A stretch of DNA of 64,000 bases from Mycobacteroides immunogenum (GCF_001605725.1 NZ_CP011530.1:4278001-4342000); one strand, 5' to 3'. Counted from the stretch's first letter, positions 35,693-43,867 are shown. Numbers and translations are program-made. Notes: generated from the sequence alone by a model not told the origin.

Positions 35693-36023
35693 ATATTGAG
35701 CCTCCTTGCCCACCAATGCATTTACAGACAACGGTCACGCTGCATCCGGCACAGGAATCCGAGTCCTCATGGCAGCGCATCAGCATGCACCACCGAATCC
35801 CGCCTGACTACCGCGGCGCACGCCCACGTGGGTGGCGCACACGCATTGCGTTCCGCGACAACGGGATAGACGCCCCGACGAGGGACTGCCGTCGAATCCG
35901 CCGGCGACCTGGAACACATAGCAACTTTCACAGCGATCTGCCTCACAGTCATTGGCCTGCGAGCTGCAATAGCGGACCATATATTGTGAGCCGATCACAG
36001 TGCGCGTGGCGGAGCGCAACTTC
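35693..36023. promoter_or_regulatory. 331-bp divergent intergenic region, ABC operon / M20 gene
   Basis: No protein-coding gene is supported here. It must carry the promoters of the ABC operon (left) and the M20 gene (right). A TATATT -10-like element lies at 35980-35985, with the operator-like TTGTG-N7-CACAG at 35984-36000 partly overlapping it. Nothing clear was recognised in the left two thirds. Confidence 0.6.
35984..36000 (+). promoter_or_regulatory. Operator-like site 1 (TTGTG-N7-CACAG)
   Basis: TTGTGAGCCGATCACAG, overlapping a TATATT -10 and the expected transcription start of the M20 gene. It matches 13 of 17 positions with the reverse complement of site 2 at 38817-38833, beside the PucR gene. 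A PucR or other dimeric regulator binding site is inferred. Confidence 0.5.
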
Positions 36024-37163
36024 ATGATGATTTTCATGACGATCCAAGGCACTCCCGAAGTTCAGCGCGCGCGGCCAACGGACGGCATCCCCGCCCCCAC
36101 CACCCGGGCTGTGATCGACCTCGACAATGACGTGGTGTCCATCGCCGAGGCCCTGGTCAATATGGAATCGGTGAGCTACAACGAACGGGCGCTCGCCGAT
36201 GCGGTGGAGCACGCGCTACTCCGGTGTGAGCACCTCACGGTGTCCCGGTCCGGGAACACGGTGGTCGCCCGCACGTCGGCTGGGCGGCAGCGCCGCGTCG
36301 TCATCGCCGGACACTTGGACACGGTCCCCCGCAACGCCAATCTGCCCGCCCGCAACGACGGTGAAATGCTGTACGGACTCGGCTCCTGCGACATGAAGGG
36401 AGGCGTTGCCGTCGCCTTGCGGCTCGCAGGCAGTTGCGCCGACATACTCAGTGACCTCACGTTCGTGTTCTACGAATGCGAGGAGGTCGAGTCTGCCGCC
36501 AACGGATTGGCCAAACTCGCCAACCAGCAGCCGGAACTCCTGCGGGCCGATCTGGCGATTCTGATGGAACCCAGTAACGCTCGGGTCGAGGCGGGCTGCC
36601 AGGGAGTCATCGACTTCGACATCACATTGACCGGCAAACGGGCGCACTCGGCCCGGTCGTGGCAGGGAACCAACGCCGTTGAGGCGGCCGCACCGGTACT
36701 GGCGAAGTTGGACAGCTTCCGTCCCCGCACCCCGGTCGTCGACGGATTGACCTACCGCGAAGGGCTCAACGCGGTGGCCATCCACGGCGGCATCGCGCGC
36801 AATGTCATCCCGGATGAATGCCGCATCAGCGTCAACTTTCGTTTCGCGCCCGACCGCACCGCGCAAGAGGCAATTACCTTCGTACACAGCTACTTCGACG
36901 GTCACGATGTCACCATCGTGGACTGCGCACCGGCCGCCGCCCCTGGGCTGACAGGAACCGCGAAGTCATTCGCCGACGCGGTGGGCGCGCCCGCTCAACC
37001 GAAACTCGGCTGGACCGATGTAGCCCGCTTCACGCAACTGGGGGTACCGGCATTGAACTTCGGCCCCGGCGACCCACTGTTGGCCCATACTCAACACGAG
37101 CACGTACCCATCGCGCAGCTGCACGCCTGCGAGGAAACGCTGCGCCAGTGGCTATCAGCCTGA
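36024..37163 (+). CDS. M20-family peptidase/deacylase (DapE-like; candidate N-succinyl-amino-acid hydrolase)
   Basis: A 379-residue zinc hydrolase. The metal-binding His is in IAGHLDTVP near residue 96, the bridging Asp in GSCDMKGG near 125, the catalytic Glu pair in YECEEVES near 153 and the C-terminal metal His in HTQHEHV. It is annotated DapE-like by similarity, but true DapE acts on the lysine biosynthesis intermediate; the neighbouring succinyltransferase-type GNAT and N-succinylamino-acid racemase suggest it hydrolyses N-succinyl-L-amino acids. I choose ATG 36024 with GGAG nine bases upstream; a GTG at 36000 is inside the operator-like site. It is convergent with pucR at a distance of two bases. 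Confidence 0.88.
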   Translation: MMIFMTIQGTPEVQRARPTDGIPAPTTRAVIDLDNDVVSIAEALVNMESVSYNERALADAVEHALLRCEHLTVSRSGNTVVARTSAGRQRRVVIAGHLDTVPRNANLPARNDGEMLYGLGSCDMKGGVAVALRLAGSCADILSDLTFVFYECEEVESAANGLAKLANQQPELLRADLAILMEPSNARVEAGCQGVIDFDITLTGKRAHSARSWQGTNAVEAAAPVLAKLDSFRPRTPVVDGLTYREGLNAVAIHGGIARNVIPDECRISVNFRFAPDRTAQEAITFVHSYFDGHDVTIVDCAPAAAPGLTGTAKSFADAVGAPAQPKLGWTDVARFTQLGVPALNFGPGDPLLAHTQHEHVPIAQLHACEETLRQWLSA

Positions 37164-37165
37164 TG

Positions 37166-38794
37166 TCAGCCCGCCGCCACGGCGCCCGTCAGGCCTTGCA
37201 CTTCAAGCCCCACCCAGATCGGCAGCAGTTGGTCGGGGTCATCAAGATCAATCCCGAACGTCTCGCTGAGGCGGTTGAGTCGGTATCGCACCGTGTTCGG
37301 GTGGATCTCCAAAACCGTTGCGGTACGGGTGGCATCGCGCCAGCTGCGTAGGTAGGTACGCAGCAGTTTGGCATAGGCGGTACTGCGCTCCGCATCGTGT
37401 TTGAGCACCTCCACCACCCGATCGGAGATGATCCGCGGGTCATCGATTGCCGCAGCTGCGAGATCGACAAAGCTTGTGCGGTCGGCCATTTGACGATAGG
37501 TGGCGATCCGCGGAAGTTCCGCTACCCGCCGCAGCAATGTGGCAACCTTGGCCGCGCATTCTGCCGAATGACCAATACGGTGCGCCGCCGATACCACCGG
37601 TCCGATGCCGATCACCGCGTCAAGATCGAGCGACCCGTGCGCCGCACGCCTGATGGCCTCAGCCACCGAGAGAATGTCGTCGGCCGACTCGATATGTCGC
37701 GCCGAGCACACGACGTGGAGCAGGTCACCGGCACCCGCGACACCGACCGACAACCTGCGCGATTCGCAGTTCATCGTCACCAAGGACACCAAGCGATCGT
37801 GGCGGGCGGTACGGCGATCGACCGGCGACGTGAGCGCGATGGTCATCACCGCGACCGCATCGTCGGGGTTAAAACCCAGCACCAGGATCGCATTTCGCAG
37901 ATCCCCGCTGCCCGCGACAAGAGCTTCGGCCGCCTCCGTCCGCTGCTGCCGCACCAGATCCTCGGCATGACGGGCCCGCAAAAGATGAAGCGCGGCGACC
38001 GGTGCGACGTCGGCCAGTTGCCGCTCCGCGCCCTCGCGCAGCCCATCCGTGGGTATGACCACCCAGATGGAACCTATGATCTCGGTGCCGGCCCGCACGG
38101 CGACAGCTAATCGCTCCAAACCACCTGGCGCGCCGGGAATTCGGCATACCGAACGCGACTGATAGACCTCGCGGTATTGGCCGGGATGCTCGGGGGCCGT
38201 AGGAACGCGGCGACCCAGGATGCCACTGCGGCGATCCTCGTCGATGGGATGCTGTCCGGAGGAATAGGCCAACACCCGCAGGTTCATATCCTCGATCGCG
38301 GCGGCGCCGCCTACTGTGTCGGCGATCGCCTCGGCGAGAGAGAACAGATCACCCGAGGGCACCGATTGCAACGAACCACCGGCGTGTGTGGTGGCGTACA
38401 GCGCACTGCGAATGTGGGTGTCCACCGTCAACCAGTCGATCATGTCGTCGACCGTCAACAACGCCAGCCCACATTCGTTTGCTGCGGCGACCAACTCGGG
38501 GCTTTCTCGCAGGGCCGAAGCCTTGATCACCAGCGCCGTGATCTGCGCCGCCGAGGCCTGTGCCACGACGGTGAACGGATCGACGAACCTCCGGTCCACG
38601 CCGACACCGAGTAGAACGCATTCGGGTGCGGCGCGCACCGCTTCCACCGGGTCGAACAACAGTGTTCGGCTAACGGTTAGATCCAGCCCATCACCATCAG
38701 TGACCAGGGTGAGGCTCGCCCCGCTCAGCGCCGTCAACAGGTCACGGACTCGACACCGCCCACCCAAACGCATTGATAGTTCGGCGACTTCCAC
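37166..38794 (-). CDS. PucR-family transcriptional regulator 1
   Basis: A 542-residue regulator with the full PucR layout: an N-terminal purine-catabolism-regulator-type domain (CRVRDLL… residues ~12-125), a central sensory region and a C-terminal helix-turn-helix domain (HPNTVRYRLNRLSETFGIDL, about residues 490-510). Such proteins respond to small metabolites and control catabolic genes. I choose the GTG at 38794, which has TAGGCT seven bases ahead; a longer reading runs over the divergent gene and is not believable. It is divergent from the GNAT-racemase operon and convergent with the M20 gene, so it is the likely local regulator of both. Confidence 0.88.
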   Translation of the reverse strand: MEVAELSMRLGGRCRVRDLLTALSGASLTLVTDGDGLDLTVSRTLLFDPVEAVRAAPECVLLGVGVDRRFVDPFTVVAQASAAQITALVIKASALRESPELVAAANECGLALLTVDDMIDWLTVDTHIRSALYATTHAGGSLQSVPSGDLFSLAEAIADTVGGAAAIEDMNLRVLAYSSGQHPIDEDRRSGILGRRVPTAPEHPGQYREVYQSRSVCRIPGAPGGLERLAVAVRAGTEIIGSIWVVIPTDGLREGAERQLADVAPVAALHLLRARHAEDLVRQQRTEAAEALVAGSGDLRNAILVLGFNPDDAVAVMTIALTSPVDRRTARHDRLVSLVTMNCESRRLSVGVAGAGDLLHVVCSARHIESADDILSVAEAIRRAAHGSLDLDAVIGIGPVVSAAHRIGHSAECAAKVATLLRRVAELPRIATYRQMADRTSFVDLAAAAIDDPRIISDRVVEVLKHDAERSTAYAKLLRTYLRSWRDATRTATVLEIHPNTVRYRLNRLSETFGIDLDDPDQLLPIWVGLEVQGLTGAVAAG

Positions 38795-38801
38795 GGCCAG
38801 C

Positions 38802-38807
38802 AGCCTA
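38802..38807 (-). promoter_or_regulatory. -10 element (TAGGCT), PucR regulator 1
   Basis: TAGGCT on the minus strand is seven bases before the GTG at 38794, consistent with a leaderless transcript; operator-like site 2 lies ten bases upstream of it. Confidence 0.4.
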
Positions 38808-38816
38808 GCCGGATGT

Positions 38817-38833
38817 TTGTGATCAGTGCACAA
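38817..38833. promoter_or_regulatory. Operator-like site 2 (TTGTG-N7-CACAA)
   Basis: TTGTGATCAGTGCACAA in the divergent space between pucR and the GNAT-racemase-LysDH genes. Five-base arms are perfectly symmetric. It matches site 1 (35984-36000) at 13 of 17 positions when reversed. Confidence 0.5.
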
Positions 38834-38864
38834 TAATTGACATCTTGGCAATGACCGGAGGCCA

Positions 38865-38903
38865 ATGACTGTGTGCCCGGTGCCTGTAACAGTGGTGATG
38901 TGA
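38865..38903 (+). CDS. Possible 12-codon leader peptide upstream of the GNAT gene
   Basis: ATG at 38865, three bases after GGAGG, opens MTVCPVPVTVVM and ends in a TGA that overlaps the GTG start at 38900 as GTGA. Such an arrangement could couple translation of the acyltransferase to the leader. The spacing to GGAGG is short and the peptide is tiny, so this is tentative. Confidence 0.25.
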   Translation: MTVCPVPVTVVM

Positions 38904-39805
38904 CTCGCTTCACCACCACAGCCAACACCGTCAACACGGTCAACGCGTGTGATGCCATCGGCGACGCGCTCGCGGCAGAAGCCGTACGCGCGGCCGAGGC
39001 GGCGGCGCGCGAATGCAATGTGCTTGTCGAAGAGACCGAGGACAGCGACACCCTTCGGGATGTCTCGGCTTTGCTTGAGTCGGTATGGGGACGCACTAAC
39101 GAGGGGGCGCCGATACCGTCCGATGTGATGCGCAGCCTCGTCCACGCGGGCGGCTGCATCACGACTGCACGTGACCGCCACCGCGCATTGGTCGGTGCCG
39201 CCGTCCTCGCGCCCGCGGCCGAGGGCGCCTATTCGCTGATTGCCGCGACCTCGCCCCATCAAACCAGCCGTGGGCTGGGTCGCGCCCTGAAGCTGCATCA
39301 ACGTGCGTGGTCCCTCGCGCGCGGCTGGCGGCGCATCGAATGGACCTTCGACCCCCTGGTCAGCCGGAATGCCCGGTTCAACTTGAGCAGGCTCGGTGCG
39401 CTGGCAACCATCTACGAACAAGACTTCTACGGCTTCATGTTCGACGAGATCAACGCCAATGACCATTCGGATCGGCTGGCGGCGGTATGGAGCCTGGACA
39501 CCACACGCGCGATCCTCGCCGCCGACGGCCGGCCCACACCGGATTCGGCACGCCCGGAGAACGCGACGGTCCTATCTCTCGGTCCTGACAACCAACCGCA
39601 GTTGATAACCGATGGCATCCGCAGGTGGTGCCGGGTGCCTGAAGACATCGTCGCCATCCGGCGCCAACAGCCGGAACTGGCTCAGCAATGGCGGCTGACA
39701 GTGCGCGCCATTTTTGTCGAAGCCTTCGCCGAAGGGTTTACCGCAGTGGGTTTTTCGCGCGACGGCTGGTACGAACTCGACCAAATCATGAAGGATGCGC
39801 AATGA
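38900..39805 (+). CDS. GNAT-superfamily acyltransferase (COG3375 type; candidate D-amino acid N-succinyltransferase)
   Basis: A 301-residue protein with an acyl-CoA binding GNAT core: a chain from ALVGAAVLAPA through TSPHQTSRGLGRALKLHQRAWSLARGW (pyrophosphate loop near residue 130) and IEWTFDPLVSRNARFNLSRLGA, the hallmark of the COG3375 group. In Geobacillus a protein of this group succinylates D-amino acids and is encoded beside an N-succinylamino-acid racemase. Here it overlaps the racemase gene (ATGA). The start is uncertain: GTG 38900 or GTG 38873 (nine codons longer). Catalytic preference for succinyl-CoA is inference from context. Confidence 0.85.
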   Translation: MTRFTTTANTVNTVNACDAIGDALAAEAVRAAEAAARECNVLVEETEDSDTLRDVSALLESVWGRTNEGAPIPSDVMRSLVHAGGCITTARDRHRALVGAAVLAPAAEGAYSLIAATSPHQTSRGLGRALKLHQRAWSLARGWRRIEWTFDPLVSRNARFNLSRLGALATIYEQDFYGFMFDEINANDHSDRLAAVWSLDTTRAILAADGRPTPDSARPENATVLSLGPDNQPQLITDGIRRWCRVPEDIVAIRRQQPELAQQWRLTVRAIFVEAFAEGFTAVGFSRDGWYELDQIMKDAQ

Positions 39806-40923
39806 AAATTGAAGCCGCAGAATTGCATCACCTCCAGATCCCTCTGGTGGGAGCGTTCAGAACGTCGTTCGGCACCGCGAACTTCAAAGACACATTCCTG
39901 CTGCGCCTGATCACCACCGAAGCCGAAGGCTGGGCCGAGTGCGCGGCCGACCCGGAGCCTTACTACAGCAGTGAATTCCTTGCCGGCGCCGAGATCGTGC
40001 TGACCGAGCATCTATTACCCCGCCTGGTGGAGTTCGGCCCCGACCTCGGAGCGTCCGACGTGCACTCGACGCTTGAGTCGATCACGGGACACCAGATGGC
40101 CAAACACGTTGCGGAGACCGCCCTTCTCGACGCCGAACTACGCGCCCACAACGTGTCATTGCGCCGCCACCTCGGTGGTCAGCGCACCCAAATCCCGGCG
40201 GGGGTTTCGGTGGGGATCATGGACAGCATCCCCGAGCTGCTCGACCGCGTTGAGGAGTACGTGGCCGAGGGCTACGTCCGGATCAAGCTCAAGATCGAAC
40301 CCGGTTGGGATATCGAGGCGGTGCGTGCGGTCCGCGAGAAGTTCGGGGACGAGCTGACGCTGCAGGTCGACGCCAACGCGGCCTACCGCCTCAGCGACGT
40401 CTCGGCGTTGGCGGCCCTCGACGACTTCGATCTGCTGCTGATCGAACAGCCCCTCCCGGAGGACGACGTTCGGGGCCATGCCGAGCTGGCACGCCGTGTC
40501 CGCACGCCCATCTGCCTCGACGAGTCGATACGCTCCGCACGCGACGCCGCCACGGCCATCGCCCTGCGGGCATGCGATGTCATCAACATCAAACCCGCGC
40601 GCGTTGGGGGCTACTACGAGGCGCGCCGCATCCACGATGTCTGCGCCGCACACGGAATACCCGTCTGGTGCGGCGGCATGTTAGAGACCGGAGTCGGGCG
40701 CGCCGCGAACCTGGCGTTGGCCTCGTTGCCGAACTTCGTTCTTCCCGGCGATGTTTCGGCTTCGCGGCGGTACTTCGACCAAGACATCACCGAACCGTTC
40801 GAACTGGAGCAGGGCACCGTCCGGGTACCCGAGGGCCCGGGCATCGGCGTGGTGCCGATTCCGGAGGTGCTGGCGCAGTTCACCACGCGCACAACCTATC
40901 TAGATTTCAACAAGTCACGATGA
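39802..40923 (+). CDS. Enolase-superfamily N-succinylamino-acid racemase / o-succinylbenzoate synthase-like
   Basis: A 373-residue enolase-superfamily enzyme. The Lys-x-Lys acid/base pair is in RIKLKIEPG near residue 162, metal ligands are Asp in QVDANAAY near 190, Glu in IEQPLPED near 214 and Asp in CLDESI near 239, and the opposite-face Lys is in NIKPARVGGY near 263. This is the NSAR/OSBS subgroup. The co-encoded GNAT and nearby M20 hydrolase, and the absence of other menaquinone genes, favour racemisation of N-succinyl-amino acids over menaquinone synthesis. Start overlaps the GNAT stop. Either function is possible from sequence alone. Confidence 0.9.
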   Translation: MKIEAAELHHLQIPLVGAFRTSFGTANFKDTFLLRLITTEAEGWAECAADPEPYYSSEFLAGAEIVLTEHLLPRLVEFGPDLGASDVHSTLESITGHQMAKHVAETALLDAELRAHNVSLRRHLGGQRTQIPAGVSVGIMDSIPELLDRVEEYVAEGYVRIKLKIEPGWDIEAVRAVREKFGDELTLQVDANAAYRLSDVSALAALDDFDLLLIEQPLPEDDVRGHAELARRVRTPICLDESIRSARDAATAIALRACDVINIKPARVGGYYEARRIHDVCAAHGIPVWCGGMLETGVGRAANLALASLPNFVLPGDVSASRRYFDQDITEPFELEQGTVRVPEGPGIGVVPIPEVLAQFTTRTTYLDFNKSR

Positions 40924-40964
40924 CGCACGAAGCACACCATCACATCTACAGAAGGAACCAATCC

Positions 40965-42050
40965 ATGGGACGCGCTATCAGCCGGGTCGCGGTTTTCGGC
41001 CTCGGCAAGGTCGGTGAACTTGTCGCCGGCATACTCGTCGACTCCGGTTTCACCGTGGTCGGCCACGACCAGGGAGCCCGCGCGGCGACCGAGTTCGAGA
41101 CTCATCAAACCGATGTCACCGACGGTGACGCCGTGCGCGCGGCACTCACCTCGGTCGACGCTGTCTTCTCCTGCCTGCCGTTCCACCTCAACATCGCCAT
41201 CGCCGAGGCGGCCGGCGATACCGGTGTGCACTACTTCGACCTCACCGAGGACGTGCCGACCACCAACCATGTGCTGAGCTTGGCCGAGCGTCGCACCGAT
41301 ACGGCGTTCGTGCCGCAATGTGGTCTGGCCCCAGGACTGATCGGCATCATCGGCGCGTCTCTTGCCAAGCAGTTCGACAGCGTCCGGTCAATCGAACTCA
41401 AGGTCGGGGCCCTGCCCCAAAACCCGACAGGACTGCTCGGATACGCCGTCACCTGGTCGGCCGAGGGCGTCGTCAACGAGTACATCAACGACGCCGAGGT
41501 GCTCCGCGGTGGCAGGCGCCAAATGGTGCCCGCCATGACCGAAACGGAACGCGTTGTGCTGGGTGGGATTGAACTCGAGGCCTCCCTCACCTCCGGCGGG
41601 TTGGGCACCATGTGCCAGACCTACGAAGGGCGAGTTCAGCGGTTGGACTACAAGACCATGCGCTACCCCGGCCACTTCGACCAAATGCGTTTTCTGCTAG
41701 ACGAACTCAACCTGCGCGAGCAGCGCGAACTGGTAGGCAAGATGATCGTGAGCAGCAAGCCACCCGTCAACGACGACATCGTCTATCTGCATGCCGCCGT
41801 CGAGGGTGTCAAGGAGGGCAAGCCATTCCGCGAGAACTATGTGCGCGGATACCGCCCGATCGATATCGCCGGTCAGCGCTGGCGCGCGATCTCGTGGACC
41901 ACCGCAGCCTCCGCGGTAGCCGTGGTCGAGCTCGTCGCTGACGGTCGCATCCCGCAGAGCGGGTTCGTACGCCAGGAAGACATTAACTTCGCGGACCTGT
42001 GTGACACCAAGGCCGGTGGCAGGTTCGCCTACGAAGGCAACATTGGCTGA
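40965..42050 (+). CDS. Saccharopine dehydrogenase family protein, L-lysine 6-dehydrogenase-like
   Basis: A 361-residue NAD(P)-dependent oxidoreductase with an N-terminal Rossmann motif AVFGLGKVGELVAG and the CGLAPGLIGI block of the saccharopine dehydrogenase family. The middle and C-terminal layout (EGVVNEYINDAEVLRGG, VPAMTETE, LDYKTMRYPGHF) follows, from memory, the L-lysine 6-dehydrogenase of Geobacillus. That enzyme turns L-lysine into allysine, which cyclises to piperideine-6-carboxylate. ATG 40965 has GAAGGA upstream. It is 41 bases after the racemase gene, so probably in the same operon. Lysine as substrate is inference, strengthened by the ALDH7 and HglS genes 15 kb away. Confidence 0.82.
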   Translation: MGRAISRVAVFGLGKVGELVAGILVDSGFTVVGHDQGARAATEFETHQTDVTDGDAVRAALTSVDAVFSCLPFHLNIAIAEAAGDTGVHYFDLTEDVPTTNHVLSLAERRTDTAFVPQCGLAPGLIGIIGASLAKQFDSVRSIELKVGALPQNPTGLLGYAVTWSAEGVVNEYINDAEVLRGGRRQMVPAMTETERVVLGGIELEASLTSGGLGTMCQTYEGRVQRLDYKTMRYPGHFDQMRFLLDELNLREQRELVGKMIVSSKPPVNDDIVYLHAAVEGVKEGKPFRENYVRGYRPIDIAGQRWRAISWTTAASAVAVVELVADGRIPQSGFVRQEDINFADLCDTKAGGRFAYEGNIG

Positions 42051-42065
42051 TTGACGCGTTGTGGC

Positions 42066-42121
42066 TGGATCTATTCCGCTCGCCCGGGGCCCAATGGCTC
42101 CGTCCGAGCGGGATAGATCCA
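42066..42121 (+). terminator. 17-bp hairpin terminator after the racemase-LysDH operon
   Basis: TGGATCTATTCCGCTCG pairs with CGAGCGGGATAGATCCA (one G-U pair) around a 22-base loop, 15 bases after the stop. It probably ends the plus-strand operon. Confidence 0.7.
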
Positions 42122-42228
42122 CCCGATGAGATCGCCACTACGTCGATGGCGCCGATTACCGTGGCGGCGCACATCAGGAAACATGGATCATTAATTGTTG
42201 TAGCAGTGGAATTTAGGAGCACACCAAG

Positions 42229-43386
42229 ATGACGTCGACCACCGCTTCATCGACGCGCCGCCGTACATCGCGCACCGCGCTACTGGCACTCCCGCTGGCC
42301 GCGCTCACGATGCTGGCGCCCGGATGCGCAGATCACGCACAACCCGCTTCCCCGTCGAATCCCGGACCGGACACCACGAGCGCCGCGCCGACATCGGGCA
42401 ACGCCGATCGGATAGCACGCAGCGACAGCCTGCTCGCCAAACTCCTCAAATCGGACCAGCCCGGATGCACCGCAGCTGTCGGACGAAACGGCACCGTCGT
42501 ATGGGCAGGCGCTCGCGGCGTAGCGAATCTTCAGACCGGCGCACCGATCACGCCGGATACCGTGATGGACATCGCTTCGACGTCAAAGCAATTCACCGCT
42601 ACTGCCATTCTGCTACTGGCCGACCAACACAAACTACGCCTGTCAGATCCCGTATCCAGGTACGTACCAGGCCTACCAGCATGGGCCGATTCCGTGACGA
42701 TCAGCCAACTGATCCACCACCAAAGCGGCATCGCCGATTACACCGATCTGCTCACCGCCGATGGCGTCAACATGAACGCCCACGTCACCCAGGAGCAGGC
42801 CGTCCGCAGACTCGATAAAGTGCCCGCCCTAACCTTCACGCCCGGCAGCACATTCGAATACTCGAATTCGAACTACCTGTTACTCGCCGAGATCGTCAAC
42901 AAGGTATCGGGAACACCACTGCCGCAATTCCTGAATGAGCAAGTGTTCCAGCCGCTTGGCCTGGCGATGGTGATGGACCCGGTGGCCAAGATCCCCGCAA
43001 AAGCCATTTCCTACGAAGCCGGGCCCTCGGGATTCACGATCGCCGACTCACTCTGGGAGCCAGTCGGTGACGGCGCAATCCAAACCACACCTTCACAACT
43101 CGTACGCTGGGCCGACAACTACCGCACCGGACGCGTCGGCGGGCAAGAACTTCTCACCGCACAGCTGGCCGATCCCGTCGTCGACCCCGAAGAACCAGGG
43201 GCCGCCTACGCCGCGGGAATTGAAGTGTTGAACGACGGATCCCTGGAACACACGGGCGGCTGGGCCGGTTTCAACTCCGACTTCCGTGTTAGTAAGGATC
43301 GCCAGACATCCGTGGCCATGATCTGCAACTCAGATAACGCCGCGCTCGGTGAAGTCATGCAACAGCTCTGGCAGATTTGGAACTAG
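42229..43386 (+). CDS. Lipoprotein serine hydrolase, beta-lactamase/D-alanyl-D-alanine carboxypeptidase fold
   Basis: A 385-residue lipoprotein: signal helix then the lipobox LAPGC with Cys near residue 35, and a Pro/Ser-rich linker. The fold has Ser-x-x-Lys as STSK near residue 117, Tyr-Ser-Asn in FEYSNSNY near 207 and His-Thr-Gly-Gly in LEHTGGWAG near 342. These are the catalytic motifs of class C beta-lactamase and DD-peptidase proteins. Anchored outside the membrane, it could trim peptidoglycan stems or D-peptides. ATG 42229 has GGAG upstream. Natural substrate is unknown. Confidence 0.88.
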   Translation: MTSTTASSTRRRTSRTALLALPLAALTMLAPGCADHAQPASPSNPGPDTTSAAPTSGNADRIARSDSLLAKLLKSDQPGCTAAVGRNGTVVWAGARGVANLQTGAPITPDTVMDIASTSKQFTATAILLLADQHKLRLSDPVSRYVPGLPAWADSVTISQLIHHQSGIADYTDLLTADGVNMNAHVTQEQAVRRLDKVPALTFTPGSTFEYSNSNYLLLAEIVNKVSGTPLPQFLNEQVFQPLGLAMVMDPVAKIPAKAISYEAGPSGFTIADSLWEPVGDGAIQTTPSQLVRWADNYRTGRVGGQELLTAQLADPVVDPEEPGAAYAAGIEVLNDGSLEHTGGWAGFNSDFRVSKDRQTSVAMICNSDNAALGEVMQQLWQIWN

Positions 43387-43393
43387 ACAGCGC

Positions 43394-43437
43394 GGTGTCG
43401 CCGGTGGCTCGAATGTGACAGAGCCACCGGCGACACC
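43394..43437. terminator. 17-bp perfect hairpin, bidirectional terminator
   Basis: GGTGTCGCCGGTGGCTC and GAGCCACCGGCGACACC are perfectly complementary around a ten-base loop. It lies between the convergent lipoprotein and RidA genes, seven bases past each, and probably ends both transcripts. Confidence 0.8.
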
Positions 43438-43444
43438 ACCAGAT

Positions 43445-43867
43445 CTATCGTATTGCGATGCAATCGATTTCGATTTTGGCACCGAGCGCCAGCTGCCCGC
43501 CGACCGTAGTCCTGGCCGGCCGGTGCTTGCCGAAAGCCGACACGTAGGCATGATTCATCTCCGCCAAGTCGGCGCAGTCGGCCAGAAACACCCGAACCTG
43601 CACCACATTGATCAGGTCGGCTTCCACGGCGGCCAATGCCAGGCGGAGGTTGGCGAAGGCCCGCGCCGTCTGCTCCTCGACCGTGTCTCCGATCAGGGTG
43701 CCCGCCGCGTCGGTCCCGAGCACACCCGAGACGAACACCATCTGACCGTGCGCCACAACGTGGCTCAGCGCCGCGACCGGCATGAGCCCGGCAACATTGA
43801 TGAACGCGGGATGCTCCGTGGAACCGGTCCCTGGTGTGGGCATCGGGCGCCTACTGTCGTTGGTCAT
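43445..43867 (-). CDS. RidA/YjgF-family imine deaminase
   Basis: A 140-residue RidA-type protein with the typical strands (MVFVSGVLGTDAAG, TARAFANLRLALAA) and the conserved Arg-Thr in RPARTTVGGQLALGAKIEIDCIAI. RidA hydrolyses reactive 2-imino or enamine acids made by amino acid oxidases and dehydrogenases. I choose the ATG at 43867, with GGAG eight bases upstream; an ATG two codons earlier is too close to it. It lies by a DadA-like gene and a lysine-dehydrogenase-like gene that would both make imines. Confidence 0.9.
   Translation of the reverse strand: MTNDSRRPMPTPGTGSTEHPAFINVAGLMPVAALSHVVAHGQMVFVSGVLGTDAAGTLIGDTVEEQTARAFANLRLALAAVEADLINVVQVRVFLADCADLAEMNHAYVSAFGKHRPARTTVGGQLALGAKIEIDCIAIR

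Noticed and set aside
35984..36000. CRP/cAMP receptor site (TGTGA…TCACA) at the M20 promoter
   Set aside because: The half-sites are five bases apart instead of the six needed for a CRP site, and the second copy at 38817-38833 breaks the CRP pattern, so a local regulator is more likely.
37166..39466. A 766-residue PucR with extra N-terminal part
   Set aside because: The extra part is antisense to the GNAT gene; the regulator fold begins near the GTG at 38794.
39802..40923. MenC (o-succinylbenzoate synthase) for menaquinone synthesis
   Set aside because: Motifs fit, but no menaquinone gene is nearby and the partners are a GNAT acyltransferase and an M20 hydrolase; kept only as the alternative function.
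42066..42121. Integron attC-like or mobile-element end
   Set aside because: The long imperfect hairpin sits 15 bases after a stop codon, has no integrase, cassette or matching second copy nearby, and is best explained as a terminator.
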